A stretch of DNA of 64,000 bases from NCBI RefSeq assembly GCF_008329905.1, contig NZ_CP032155.1:186001-250000 (forward strand), written 5' to 3'. Below the pieces are notes generated by a model. That model was not told where the DNA came from. It worked only from the letters and a program-made list of their open reading frames with translations, and did not search any database. Positions 1 through 7,598 of the stretch are shown in pieces (position 1 is the first letter of the stretch; every line of letters begins with the position of its first letter). The stretch is from Mycobacterium sp. ELW1. Its GTDB lineage: Bacteria; Actinomycetota; Actinomycetes; Mycobacteriales; Mycobacteriaceae. The translations under genes were made by a program, and so were the position numbers.

Positions 1-389
1 CCGCCCGCGCGATGATCCTGGCCGCCGAGCGTGGCCGGGTCGGCGAGCGTTACCTGATCTCGGAAAAAATGATCAGCAACGCCGAAGTGGCCCGCATCGC
101 CGCGCTGGAGGCGAACATGCCGCCGCCGGCGAAGACGATCCCGCTGCCGGTCGCCTACGCGTTGGCCGCGCTGGGCACCGCCAAAGCCCGGCTGCAGAAG
201 ACCGACGAAAAGCTGTCGCTGGGCTCGCTGCGGCTGATGCGCGCCGAGGGACCGCTGGACTGCAGCAAAGCCGTCCAGGAACTGGGCTGGCAGCCCCGGC
301 CGGTCGAGGAGTCGATCCGGGAGGCCGCGCGCTTCTGGGTTGGGCTGCGCGAGGCGAAACGGCAGGCCAAGGCGGCCCGCTCGGAGTGA
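1..389 (+). CDS. NAD-dependent epimerase/dehydratase family protein, C-terminal part (Rv0139-like)
   Basis: Only the last ~129 codons are present; the reading frame is open at the left edge, so the true start lies outside the window. The visible part has the helical C-terminus typical of extended short-chain dehydrogenases of the 3-beta-HSD/epimerase type, including the ...DCSKAVQELGWQPRP segment (positions ~257-303), which matches the family pattern '(s/r)kA..eLGW.P.p'. The Rossmann NAD-binding region and catalytic Tyr-x3-Lys are not in view. In M. tuberculosis an oxidoreductase of this family (Rv0139) precedes a DUF427 gene and an AlkA-like gene, the same order as here, which supports the assignment. 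The substrate cannot be told. Confidence 0.8.
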   Translation, partial: ARAMILAAERGRVGERYLISEKMISNAEVARIAALEANMPPPAKTIPLPVAYALAALGTAKARLQKTDEKLSLGSLRLMRAEGPLDCSKAVQELGWQPRPVEESIREAARFWVGLREAKRQAKAARSE

Positions 390-431
390 GCAGGCACTGA
401 ACCCGCCCGCGGGCGAATACGTGTCCCGCGT

Positions 432-791
432 ATGACGCCACGCATCTTGACCCTGTCCGTCGCCATCGCATTCGCTGCTGTTCTTCTGGTGGCGGCATGC
501 TCGGCGGGAACCACAGCCGCACCGTCGTCCGCACCTCCCGCGGCCGGCTCGACGATCAGCATCGCCGACATGAAATTCAGTTCGCCCGGGCCGGTTTCGC
601 CCGGCGCCACCGTCACCGTCGCGAATGCGGACGGGGTCGAGCACACCGTCACCGCCGACTCCGGCGCCGCGTTCAACGTCGAGGTCGGCGAGAAGGGCAC
701 GGCTACGTTCACCGCGCCGAGCAAGCCGGGAACGTACCCCTACCACTGCACCTACCACCCGGCTATGCACGGACAGCTCGTCGTCCAGTAG
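432..791 (+). CDS. cupredoxin-like copper-binding lipoprotein
   Basis: 119 aa. The N-terminus is a lipoprotein signal peptide with lipobox LVAAC, so Cys23 would be lipidated and the protein anchored outside the membrane. A short Ala/Pro/Ser linker is followed by one plastocyanin/azurin-type domain (~residues 40-119). Type 1 copper ligands are visible: His71 (in EHTVT) and Cys106, His109 and Met112 in the C-terminal YHCTYHPAMHG loop. The likely role is periplasmic electron transfer or copper binding; the redox partner is unknown. The next gene starts 20 bases after its stop and encodes a flavin oxidoreductase, so cotranscription is likely, but a functional link is only inference. Confidence 0.85.
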   Translation: MTPRILTLSVAIAFAAVLLVAACSAGTTAAPSSAPPAAGSTISIADMKFSSPGPVSPGATVTVANADGVEHTVTADSGAAFNVEVGEKGTATFTAPSKPGTYPYHCTYHPAMHGQLVVQ

Positions 792-811
792 TTCGGTCTA
801 GCCTGTCGTGC

Positions 812-2182
812 GTGGCCACAATTAACGGCGCCGTCTCGCACTGGTTCACCGAGCTTCCCGCCCCGCGTCCCGCCCTGCCGGGTGACCGCGACGCCGACGT
901 CTGCATCGTCGGCGCGGGCTACACCGGCTTGTGGACGGCCTACTACCTGAAGAAAGCCGATCCCTCGCTGCGGATCGTGGTGCTGGAAGCACGGTTCGCC
1001 GGATTCGGCGCATCCGGACGCAACGGCGGCTGGCTGTCCGGCCTGGCGCCGGGCCACCGCGGGCTGCTGGCCAAGAAGTACGGCCGCGCCAACGTCGTCG
1101 CCTGGCAGCAGACCCTCAACGCTGCCGTCGACGAGGTGATCGCGGTGGCCGCGCAGGAAGGGATCGACGCCGACATCGTCAAGGGCGGCAACCTCGAAGT
1201 GGCCCGCAACCCCTCGCAAGCCCGCCGGCTGCGTGCCGAAGCCGATGAGGATCGCGAGTGGGGCACCGACGGCATCGAACTGCTGACCGCCGCCGAAGCA
1301 GCCGAGCGGATCCGGGTGGACGGCCTGGTGCTCGGGATGTTCAATCCGCACTGTGCGCGCATCCAGCCCGCCAAGCTGGCCCGCGGCCTCGCCGACGTCG
1401 TGGAGCGCCTCGGCGTCACCATCTACGAACAGACCCCGGTCACCACGATCAGCCCCGGCCGGGCGGAAACCCCGCGGGGCGTGGTGCGCGCGCCGATCGT
1501 GCTGCGGGCCACCGAGGGCTTCACCGCCCGGATGCATGGGTTGCGGCGGCGCTGGCTGCCGATGAACAGCGCGATGATCGCGACAGAGCCGATGTCCGAC
1601 GACGTCTGGGCGTCCATCGGTTGGGCGGGCCGCGAAACGCTGGGCGATCTGGCCCACGGGTTCTTCTACGCCCAGCGGACCGCCGACAATCGCATCGCGA
1701 TCGGCGGCCGGGCGGTGCCCTATCGCTATGCCTCGCGCATCGACAACGACGGCGCGGTCGGCGCCGACACCATCACCTACCTGACCGGGGTGCTCAACGC
1801 CGCGTTGCCGCAGACCCGCGGGGTGCCGATCGCCCACGGCTGGTGTGGCGTGCTGGGCGTCCCCCGAGACTGGTCGGCCGGTGTCAGCCTCGATCCGGTC
1901 ACCGGACTCGGCGAGGCGGGCGGTTACGTCGGCCACGGTGTGACGGCGACCAACCTGGCCGGCCGGACGCTGACCGACCTGGTGCTCAAACGGTCCACCC
2001 CGTTGACCGCGCTGCCCTGGGTCGGTCACCACTCGGCCACCTGGGAACCCGAGCCGCTGCGCTGGCTCGGTGTACGCGGCATGTACACCGCCTACAAGCT
2101 GGCCGACCGGCACGAATCGGGCGGGCGGGCGACGACCTCGCCGATCGCCGTGATCGCGGACGCGATCGCCCGGCGTCCCTGA
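812..2182 (+). CDS. FAD-dependent oxidoreductase (DAO/PuuB-like)
   Basis: 456 aa from the GTG at 812. The reading frame is open much further upstream, but that part overlaps the cupredoxin gene and lacks family similarity. An N-terminal dinucleotide-binding motif (CIVGAGYTGLWTAYYL, ~residues 29-44) with the acidic residue of VVLEARFAG beyond it marks the FAD site. The following GASGRNGGW segment is typical of the glycine/D-amino acid oxidase family close to gamma-glutamylputrescine oxidase. The C-terminal GYVGHGVTATNLAGRTLTDL region is the usual second FAD contact of this family. It probably oxidises an amine or amino acid substrate in the cytoplasm; the substrate is not predictable from sequence. 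Confidence 0.85.
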   Translation: MATINGAVSHWFTELPAPRPALPGDRDADVCIVGAGYTGLWTAYYLKKADPSLRIVVLEARFAGFGASGRNGGWLSGLAPGHRGLLAKKYGRANVVAWQQTLNAAVDEVIAVAAQEGIDADIVKGGNLEVARNPSQARRLRAEADEDREWGTDGIELLTAAEAAERIRVDGLVLGMFNPHCARIQPAKLARGLADVVERLGVTIYEQTPVTTISPGRAETPRGVVRAPIVLRATEGFTARMHGLRRRWLPMNSAMIATEPMSDDVWASIGWAGRETLGDLAHGFFYAQRTADNRIAIGGRAVPYRYASRIDNDGAVGADTITYLTGVLNAALPQTRGVPIAHGWCGVLGVPRDWSAGVSLDPVTGLGEAGGYVGHGVTATNLAGRTLTDLVLKRSTPLTALPWVGHHSATWEPEPLRWLGVRGMYTAYKLADRHESGGRATTSPIAVIADAIARRP

Positions 2183-2259
2183 CCCTGCGCGATCTACCGT
2201 GGGAATCGTGAGTGCACAGCGGTGTTGCACCACCTACGCAGAATTCGGAGGAGACACCG

Positions 2260-2637
2260 ATGAGCACACGTGAGATCAAGCAGCCGACCGCCGATCACCC
2301 GATCACGATCACCCCGACCTCCGGACGGGTTCAGGTCCGGATCAACGGCGAACTCGTCGCCGACACCCGCGCCGCGCTCGGCTTGGCCGAATCCACCTAT
2401 CCCGTGGTTCAGTACATCCCGCTGGGCGACGTCGACCCGGCGGTACTGGCCTGCACCGACACCCACAGCTACTGCCCGTACAAGGGCGAGGCCAGCTACT
2501 ACAGCGTCACCGCAGGCGACGTGACGGTCGAAGACGTGATCTGGACCTACGAGAAGCCCTACCCGGCGGTCGCCGCGATCGCGGGACACGTCGCGTTCTA
2601 TCCGAACATGGCCGACATCAGCGTCGCACCGGACTGA
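2260..2637 (+). CDS. DUF427 domain protein (Rv0140-like)
   Basis: 125 aa. The ATG at 2260 follows a strong ribosome site (GGAGGAG, 2247-2253), which fixes the start downstream of an in-frame GTG/ATG-free extension. The whole protein is one DUF427 domain with the diagnostic TDTHSYCPYKGEASYY block (~residues 66-81) and the terminal HVAFYPNMADI segment. The family is small, cytoplasmic and of unproven function. M. tuberculosis Rv0140 is a member and sits in the same gene order. It ends 4 bases before the start of the AlkA-like glycosylase, so the two are very likely cotranscribed. Confidence 0.88.
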   Translation: MSTREIKQPTADHPITITPTSGRVQVRINGELVADTRAALGLAESTYPVVQYIPLGDVDPAVLACTDTHSYCPYKGEASYYSVTAGDVTVEDVIWTYEKPYPAVAAIAGHVAFYPNMADISVAPD

Positions 2638-2641
2638 CCAG

Positions 2642-3565
2642 GTGCCCCCGGACGCGGTGCGGGAGCGCATCCTGACCTTTCCCGGGCCTGCCAGCCCGGG
2701 GCTGACGCTGGCGCCGCAACGCCGCGGGCCGGGCGATCCGTGCTACCAGCTCGACGCCGAGCGCGCGATCTGGCGCACCAGCCTTCAACCCAGCGGGCCG
2801 GTGACAGCCCGGATCTACCGCACTGCTCCCGACACCGTGGGGTGCCAGGCGTGGGGCGACGGCGCCGATGAGTTCGTCGAGGCGCTGCCCGCACTGCTGG
2901 GCGTCGACGACGACGCCGGCAGCTACCGCCCGCAGCACCCGGTCATCCAGGCCGCGCTCACGCGGGTGCCGCATCTGCGGATCGGGCGCACCGCACGGGT
3001 GCTCGAGGCGCTGATCCCCGCGGTGATCGAGCAACGCGTGCCGGGTGCTGACGCGTTTCGGGCCTGGCGGCTGCTGGTCACCAAGTTCGGCACCCCGGCG
3101 CCCGGTCCTGCTCCCGCGCGGATGCGGGTGCCGCCGCCGGCCGACGTCTGGCGGCGCATCCCGTCGTGGGAGTTCCACCGTGCCAACGTCGATCCCGGTC
3201 GGGCCCGCACGATCATCGGGTGCGCGCAGCGCGCGGACGCGTTGGAACGCCTGTCGGGCCGGTCCGCGACCGAGGCCCGCGACGCGCTGACCACACTGCC
3301 GGGCGTCGGCGTCTGGACGGCGGCCGAAACGGCGCAGCGCGCCTTCGGCGACACCGACGCGCTGTCGATCGGGGACTACCACGTCTCGAAGATGATCGGT
3401 TGGACGCTGATCGGCACCCCCGTCGACGACGCCGGCATGGTGGAGCTGCTGGAGCCGGAGCGTCCGCATCGGTACCGCGCGGTGCGCCTTCTGGAGGCCA
3501 GCGGGCTGGTGTACAAGCCCCGTTTCGGTGCGCGGCTGCCGGTGCAGCAGATCAGCAATTTGTGA
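2642..3565 (+). CDS. AlkA-like DNA-3-methyladenine glycosylase (HhH-GPD; Rv0142-like)
   Basis: 307 aa from GTG 2642. It would remove alkylated bases from DNA in base-excision repair. The helix-hairpin-helix is seen at residues ~219-227 (LPGVGVWTA), and the catalytic aspartate of HhH-GPD enzymes is Asp245 in SIGDYHVSK. There is no Fe-S cluster cysteine set, which fits AlkA rather than MutY/Nth. The N-terminal ~100 residues are less conserved and probably form the variable domain of this mycobacterial group. It starts 4 bases after the DUF427 gene and shares its transcript. Confidence 0.88.
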   Translation: MPPDAVRERILTFPGPASPGLTLAPQRRGPGDPCYQLDAERAIWRTSLQPSGPVTARIYRTAPDTVGCQAWGDGADEFVEALPALLGVDDDAGSYRPQHPVIQAALTRVPHLRIGRTARVLEALIPAVIEQRVPGADAFRAWRLLVTKFGTPAPGPAPARMRVPPPADVWRRIPSWEFHRANVDPGRARTIIGCAQRADALERLSGRSATEARDALTTLPGVGVWTAAETAQRAFGDTDALSIGDYHVSKMIGWTLIGTPVDDAGMVELLEPERPHRYRAVRLLEASGLVYKPRFGARLPVQQISNL

Positions 3566-3582
3566 CGCTGCTCTTACATCTG

Positions 3583-3607
3583 GTTACCGGTGCAACAACC
3601 CGGGTAT
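3583..3607 (+). promoter_or_regulatory. SigF-type promoter for dps
   Basis: GTTA (3583-3586), 15 bases, then GGGTAT (3602-3607). This is close to the mycobacterial SigF consensus GTTT-N15-17-GGGTAT and lies 45 bases before the dps start. Starvation-sigma control of dps is known for M. smegmatis; its presence here is inferred from the match alone. Confidence 0.55.
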
Positions 3608-3651
3608 CAGGCGGTCGAGAAGCAACAGCGTGAAACGCAAAGGAGCGATCA

Positions 3652-4203
3652 ATGGGTGCCAAGTTCACCGTCCCCGGATTGACCGAAGCGAAGGCCCGTA
3701 AGGTCACCGATCTCCTGCAGAAGCAGTTGAGCACGTACAACGACCTGCACCTCACTTTGAAGCATGTGCACTGGAATGTGGTCGGCCCCAACTTCATCGG
3801 CGTGCACGAGATGATCGACCCGCAGGTCGACCTGGTGCGCGGATACGCCGACGAGGTCGCCGAGCGAATCGCCACCCTCGGCGCGTCGCCGCAGGGCACG
3901 CCGGGTGCGATCCTCAAGGACCGCACGTGGGACGACTACAGCGTCGGCCGCGACACCGTGCAGGCCCACCTCGCCGCAGTCGACCTGGTCTATGACGGCG
4001 TCATCGAGGACCTGCGCAACAACATCGAGGCGACCGAGGACCTCGACCCGGTGACCCAGGACATCCTCATCGGGCATGCCGCCGAGCTGGAGAAGTTCCA
4101 GTGGTTCGTGCGTGCCCACCTCGAAAATGCCGGTGGGACTCTGGCTCACGAGGGCAAGTCGACGGAGAAGGGCGCAGCCAAGGCGGCGAAGTCGAAGAGC
4201 TAA
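3652..4203 (+). CDS. dps: Dps DNA-binding ferritin (starvation/oxidative protection)
   Basis: 183 aa, with ribosome site AAAGGAG (3639-3645). The protein forms ferritin-like dodecamers that oxidise and store iron and coat the nucleoid. All five ferroxidase ligands are present with exactly the E. coli Dps spacing: His40, His52, Asp56, Asp67 and Glu71. The stretch around STYNDLHLTLKHVHWNVVG matches my memory of M. smegmatis Dps1 almost residue for residue. The C-terminal tail after ~residue 165 (ends STEKGAAKAAKSKS) is Lys-rich and corresponds to the tail that binds DNA in M. smegmatis Dps. It is monocistronic behind a SigF-like promoter and converges on the aquaporin gene with a 4-base overlap. 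Confidence 0.96.
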   Translation: MGAKFTVPGLTEAKARKVTDLLQKQLSTYNDLHLTLKHVHWNVVGPNFIGVHEMIDPQVDLVRGYADEVAERIATLGASPQGTPGAILKDRTWDDYSVGRDTVQAHLAAVDLVYDGVIEDLRNNIEATEDLDPVTQDILIGHAAELEKFQWFVRAHLENAGGTLAHEGKSTEKGAAKAAKSKS

Positions 4204-4949
4204 GCCTTCGACTCCAGCGCACCGTCGCGGACCGGACGGTCCGCGAGCTCCTCGGCGCGGCCGAACAGCAGCGGGTAGAGAGCACCCGCCACGGCCGCGC
4301 CGGCGAGCGGTGCCAGCCAGAACACCCACAGCTGGGCAGGTGCGCCGTCGCCGTTGAAGAACGCGACACCCATCGAACGGGCCGGGTTCACCGACGTATT
4401 CGAGATCGGGATCGAGATCAGGTGGATCAGCGTCAGCATCAAGCCGATTGCCAAGCCCGCGAAGCCCTTTGGTGCTCGGTCGTCGGTGGCGCCCAGGATC
4501 ACCAGCAAGAACAGGAAGGTCAGAAGCGCCTCGGCGATCACCACCGCCGCCAGTGAGTAATGGAACGGTGAATGCTCACCGAAACCGTTGGCGGCCATGT
4601 GACCGGTCGGGGCGAACCCGTCTCTGCCTTTGGCTATCGAGTAGATCGCCGCACCGGCAGCCAGGCCGCCGACGACCTGCACCACCCAGTACGCCGGTAG
4701 CGCCTTCCATTCGACGCGCCGCGCGATGGCCGCACCGAAGGTGACCGCCGGGTTGAAGTGGCCACCCGAGATCGTGCCGAACGCATAGACGCCGGCGAGC
4801 ACCGTGAGTCCGAAAGCCAATGCGACGCCGAGGAATCCGATACCGACGGAACTGTCCTCAGCAGGGTTGGCAGCGAATACCGCCGCGCCGCAACCTCCAA
4901 AAACAAGCAGGAATGTGCCGATGAATTCTGCGGCCAGTCGGTGCGCCAT
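4200..4949 (-). CDS. aquaporin (MIP family, AqpZ-like)
   Basis: 249 aa from the ATG at 4949. An upstream in-frame ATG at 5024 would add 25 hydrophilic residues not seen in AqpZ-type proteins, whose N-terminus normally reads like the RLAAEFIGTFLLVFGGCG found here. Both half-helix motifs are intact (HFNPAVT and SVNPARS) within six membrane spans. The selectivity filter region has the small residues and Arg expected of a water channel, so water is more likely than glycerol, but this is not certain. It stands alone on the minus strand between dps and the ClC gene. Confidence 0.93.
   Translation of the reverse strand: MAHRLAAEFIGTFLLVFGGCGAAVFAANPAEDSSVGIGFLGVALAFGLTVLAGVYAFGTISGGHFNPAVTFGAAIARRVEWKALPAYWVVQVVGGLAAGAAIYSIAKGRDGFAPTGHMAANGFGEHSPFHYSLAAVVIAEALLTFLFLLVILGATDDRAPKGFAGLAIGLMLTLIHLISIPISNTSVNPARSMGVAFFNGDGAPAQLWVFWLAPLAGAAVAGALYPLLFGRAEELADRPVRDGALESKA
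4225..4246. terminator. candidate hairpin after dps, inside the aquaporin 3' end
   Basis: Perfect 10-base arms TCGCGGACCG (4225-4234) and CGGTCCGCGA (4237-4246) with a 2-base centre, 22 bases past the dps stop. There is no T-tract. It could act as a terminator for dps, or be chance within GC-rich coding DNA. Confidence 0.35.
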
Positions 4950-5078
4950 CGTTGGAGCTCTCACTGGGTAACCCTTCTCGTCGGTCGGGTCGATCTCCGC
5001 TGATGATCGCAGCACGGCACCCATGAAAGCACCGAACTTTGCTGAATCGTGTTGAGACGGTGACCTGGAGGCGGGTGC

Positions 5079-6521
5079 TCACTTCCGGGGGTCGTCGGCA
5101 TCGTCGTCGACCGCGAGGATCTCCGGGGCGGGAACGGTGACCCGCTCTGCCGCCGCGGTTTCGCGGTTGAGCCGCTGCGCCTGGTAGATCGACACCGGGG
5201 TACGGCTGATGATCAGGTACGCCACACCGACGGCGATCATCGCACCCGGGATCACCGCAAAGGACCCGGTCATCTCGGCGACCATGATCATCACCGCGAG
5301 CGGTGCGTGCGCGACGCTGCCGAAGCAGGCCATCATCCCAGCGATCACGAACACGGCCGGGCCACCCGGGACCGCCGGCGCGCCGGCCAGGTCCGCCAGT
5401 CGCCACAACGCCGCACCGGTGAACCCGCCGATCACGATGCCGGGCCCGAAAATGCCGCCGGACCCGCCACTTCCTATTGACAGCGAGGTTGCGACGATCT
5501 TCGCGATCGGCAGGACGAGGATGATCCACAACGGGATCGTCAGCAGTCCCTCGCGCGTGGTGGCCAGCTGCACCCACCCGTAACCGCTGGACAGAATCTG
5601 CGGGATCGCCAGGGCCAGCAGACCCACGAGCAGGCCGCCGACCGCGGGTTTGATGATCTTGTTGCCGGGCAGCCGACGGGTCAGCGCGACCGAACCGTAG
5701 AAGATCCGCGCGTAGGCGTATCCGACTGCTGCCGAGACGATTCCGATCAAGGCGAACCACCCCAGCTGTGCCGGGTCGAATTGGTAGTCGCGGGCGACGA
5801 AGCCGAACATCGGGTCGAAGCCCAGGATCGAGCCGTAGATGGCGTAGGCCGTGCCCGAGGTGACGAAACCAGGCACCAGTGCCTTGTAGTCGAAGTCTTC
5901 GCGGTAGACGATCGAGGCGGCCAGCACCGCGCCGCCGAGGGGGGCGCCGAAGATCGCGCCGATGCCCGATCCGATTCCCAGGGAGACGGCGACGCGGCCG
6001 TCGGCGTCGGACAGGTCGAAGGTCCGGGTCAGCAGCGACCCGAACCCCGCCGATATCTGGGCAGTGGGACCTTCACGGCCCGCTGAGCCACCCGATCCGA
6101 TGGTCAGCGCACTGGAGACCAGCTTCACCAACACTGCGCGGACGCGGATCGAGCGGGGATCGGTGTGGACGGCCTCGATCGCGCTGTCGGTGCCGTGCCC
6201 CTCGGCCTCCGGGGCCAGTTTGGCCACCAACGTCGCCGAGACCAGTGCGCCGCCGAACACGATGAGCGGGATCGCCCAGGGGCGGACGAAGCCGGCCGAC
6301 CCGCTGCCGCCACCGTCGGCGTACGCCTGCGGCGGGTGATAGCCGCCGAGGTACCCGAGCAAGAAGCGCCCTGTGTAGTCCAGCGCGAGATAGAAGACGA
6401 CCGCGCCGAGGCCGGCGATGATGCCGATCGCGATCCCGAGGATCAACCATTTGCGCAGATAACCGGAGTCGCGGAGGAACTCACCCAGCCGTCCGCCCGC
6501 CTTGCTGCGCGCCTCGGCCAT
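5079..6521 (-). CDS. ClC-family chloride channel/antiporter (Rv0143c-like)
   Basis: ~480 aa; the codons GTG (6524) and ATG (6521) are adjacent, so either could be the start. It is a multi-span membrane protein with the three ClC signatures: the GSGGSAGREGP loop (gating glutamate near residue 150), the SGGSGGIFGPG loop, and an intervening GSGIGAIFGAPLGG helix. The retained gating glutamate allows H+/Cl- exchange, but channel and antiporter cannot be separated from this alone. There is no C-terminal CBS pair; the tail is short and acidic (DDDADDPRK). M. tuberculosis Rv0143c is the positional counterpart. It is divergent from the sulfide operon. Confidence 0.93.
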   Translation of the reverse strand: MAEARSKAGGRLGEFLRDSGYLRKWLILGIAIGIIAGLGAVVFYLALDYTGRFLLGYLGGYHPPQAYADGGGSGSAGFVRPWAIPLIVFGGALVSATLVAKLAPEAEGHGTDSAIEAVHTDPRSIRVRAVLVKLVSSALTIGSGGSAGREGPTAQISAGFGSLLTRTFDLSDADGRVAVSLGIGSGIGAIFGAPLGGAVLAASIVYREDFDYKALVPGFVTSGTAYAIYGSILGFDPMFGFVARDYQFDPAQLGWFALIGIVSAAVGYAYARIFYGSVALTRRLPGNKIIKPAVGGLLVGLLALAIPQILSSGYGWVQLATTREGLLTIPLWIILVLPIAKIVATSLSIGSGGSGGIFGPGIVIGGFTGAALWRLADLAGAPAVPGGPAVFVIAGMMACFGSVAHAPLAVMIMVAEMTGSFAVIPGAMIAVGVAYLIISRTPVSIYQAQRLNRETAAAERVTVPAPEILAVDDDADDPRK

Positions 6522-6624
6522 CACCGGATGCTAGCAGCGCGGCAGGTGTGCCGATACCCGTCCGCACCCCGTCGCAGGGACCAAAGTCCTCAGTTCGGCT
6601 CTCCGTCGGGGCCGCACGTTGCAC

Positions 6625-6640
6625 ATACCCCCATAGGTAT
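6625..6640. promoter_or_regulatory. CsoR/CstR-type operator, imperfect copy
   Basis: ATACCCCCATAGGTAT resembles the ATACCCC-n-GGGGTAT operators of the CsoR/RcnR/CstR family. It is centred 34 bases upstream of the perfect copy at 6658-6675, about three helical turns, which would suit two tetramers on one face. Confidence 0.6.
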
Positions 6641-6657
6641 CTACAGTGGAACGTACA

Positions 6658-6675
6658 GATACCCCATGGGGTATC
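6658..6675. promoter_or_regulatory. CsoR/CstR-type operator, perfect palindrome
   Basis: GATACCCCATGGGGTATC is an 18-base perfect palindrome 24 bases before the start of the TauE gene. The ATACCCC/GGGGTAT arms are the hallmark of the persulfide sensor CstR and its CsoR relatives. With genes for persulfide oxidation just downstream, control by a persulfide-sensing repressor is the likely reading. No such repressor gene lies in this window. Confidence 0.72.
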
Positions 6676-6699
6676 AGGAAGAACGTAGGGAGGACCTGC

Positions 6700-7575
6700 A
6701 TGATCGCGCTGACAATCGGATTGGCCGTGCTCGTCGGAGTCTCCCTGGGCCTGCTCGGAGGCGGTGGTTCGATCCTCACGGTGCCGCTGCTGGCCTACGT
6801 GGCCGGCATGGACGCCAAACACGCCATCGCGACGTCGCTGTTGGTGGTCGGCGTGACCAGTGCCGTGGGAGCCGTCTCACACGCACGCGCCGGGCGGGTG
6901 CAGTGGCGGACCGCCCTGCTGTTCGGCACGACGTCCATGGTGGGTGCCTACAGCGGCGGCCAGCTGACCCGATTCATCCCCGGCGACGCGCTGCTCGTGG
7001 CGTTCGCGGTGATCATGGTGGTCACCGCGATCGCGATGCTGCGCGGTCGCCGAACGCCGACCGCTGCTGCGCACACCGGCGTAGCGCTGCTCGCCAAGAC
7101 CGCTGCCCTGGGCCTCGCGCTGGGACTGGTCACCGGAACTGTCGGTGCCGGTGGCGGATTCCTGGTGGTCCCGGCGCTCGTGCTGCTGGGCGGGCTGACG
7201 ATGCCTGCCGCCGTCGGGACGTCGCTGGCGGTCATCGCGATGAATTCGTTCGCGGGCCTGGCGGGCTATCTGTCGGTGGTGCAGATCGACTGGACCCTGG
7301 CGCTCATGGTGACCGCGGCAGCCGTGGCCGGCGCACTGGTCGGATCGAGGTTCGCCGCCAAGGTCAACCCCGAGGTGCTCCGCAAAGCCTTCGGGTGGTT
7401 CGTCCTGATCATGGCGTCGGTCATCCTCGGCGAGCAACTCGATCCGATCGTCGGCTACGTCGGCGTCGCGTTGACCGGCCTCGTACCCGCATTCATGTTC
7501 GCGTGCAACCACATTGCCGCATGCCCCCTGCACGGACTGCTGGCCCGGCCCACCGCCGCGGCCGGGACAACCTGA
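6700..7575 (+). CDS. TauE/SafE-type sulfite/sulfur-anion exporter
   Basis: 291 aa from ATG 6700, preceded by AGGGAGG (6687-6693). An in-frame upstream start would read through the operator and is unlikely. It is an integral membrane protein of the TauE/SafE (DUF81) family with a glycine-rich first repeat (GLLGGGGSILTVPLLAYV) and its counterpart in the second half (GTVGAGGGFLVVPALVLL), the internal duplication typical of the family, and about eight spans. As first gene of an operon with persulfide dioxygenase and SQR it probably exports sulfite or thiosulfate made by those enzymes. It ends 23 bases before the next start. Confidence 0.9.
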   Translation: MIALTIGLAVLVGVSLGLLGGGGSILTVPLLAYVAGMDAKHAIATSLLVVGVTSAVGAVSHARAGRVQWRTALLFGTTSMVGAYSGGQLTRFIPGDALLVAFAVIMVVTAIAMLRGRRTPTAAAHTGVALLAKTAALGLALGLVTGTVGAGGGFLVVPALVLLGGLTMPAAVGTSLAVIAMNSFAGLAGYLSVVQIDWTLALMVTAAAVAGALVGSRFAAKVNPEVLRKAFGWFVLIMASVILGEQLDPIVGYVGVALTGLVPAFMFACNHIAACPLHGLLARPTAAAGTT

Positions 7576-7598
7576 TCATCCCGGTGAAAGGAACCGAA

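Noticed and set aside
752..2233. 493-aa minus-strand open frame opposite the FAD oxidoreductase
   Set aside because: No domain, shadow codon pattern of the plus-strand gene, which has clear FAD motifs.
4950..5024. 25-residue N-terminal extension of the aquaporin
   Set aside because: Hydrophilic, not part of the family, and no ribosome site; ATG 4949 gives the usual length.
6165..7598. Long N-terminal extension of the persulfide dioxygenase frame
   Set aside because: It runs through the ClC promoter region, the operators and the whole TauE gene in another frame; ATG 7599 begins the conserved domain.
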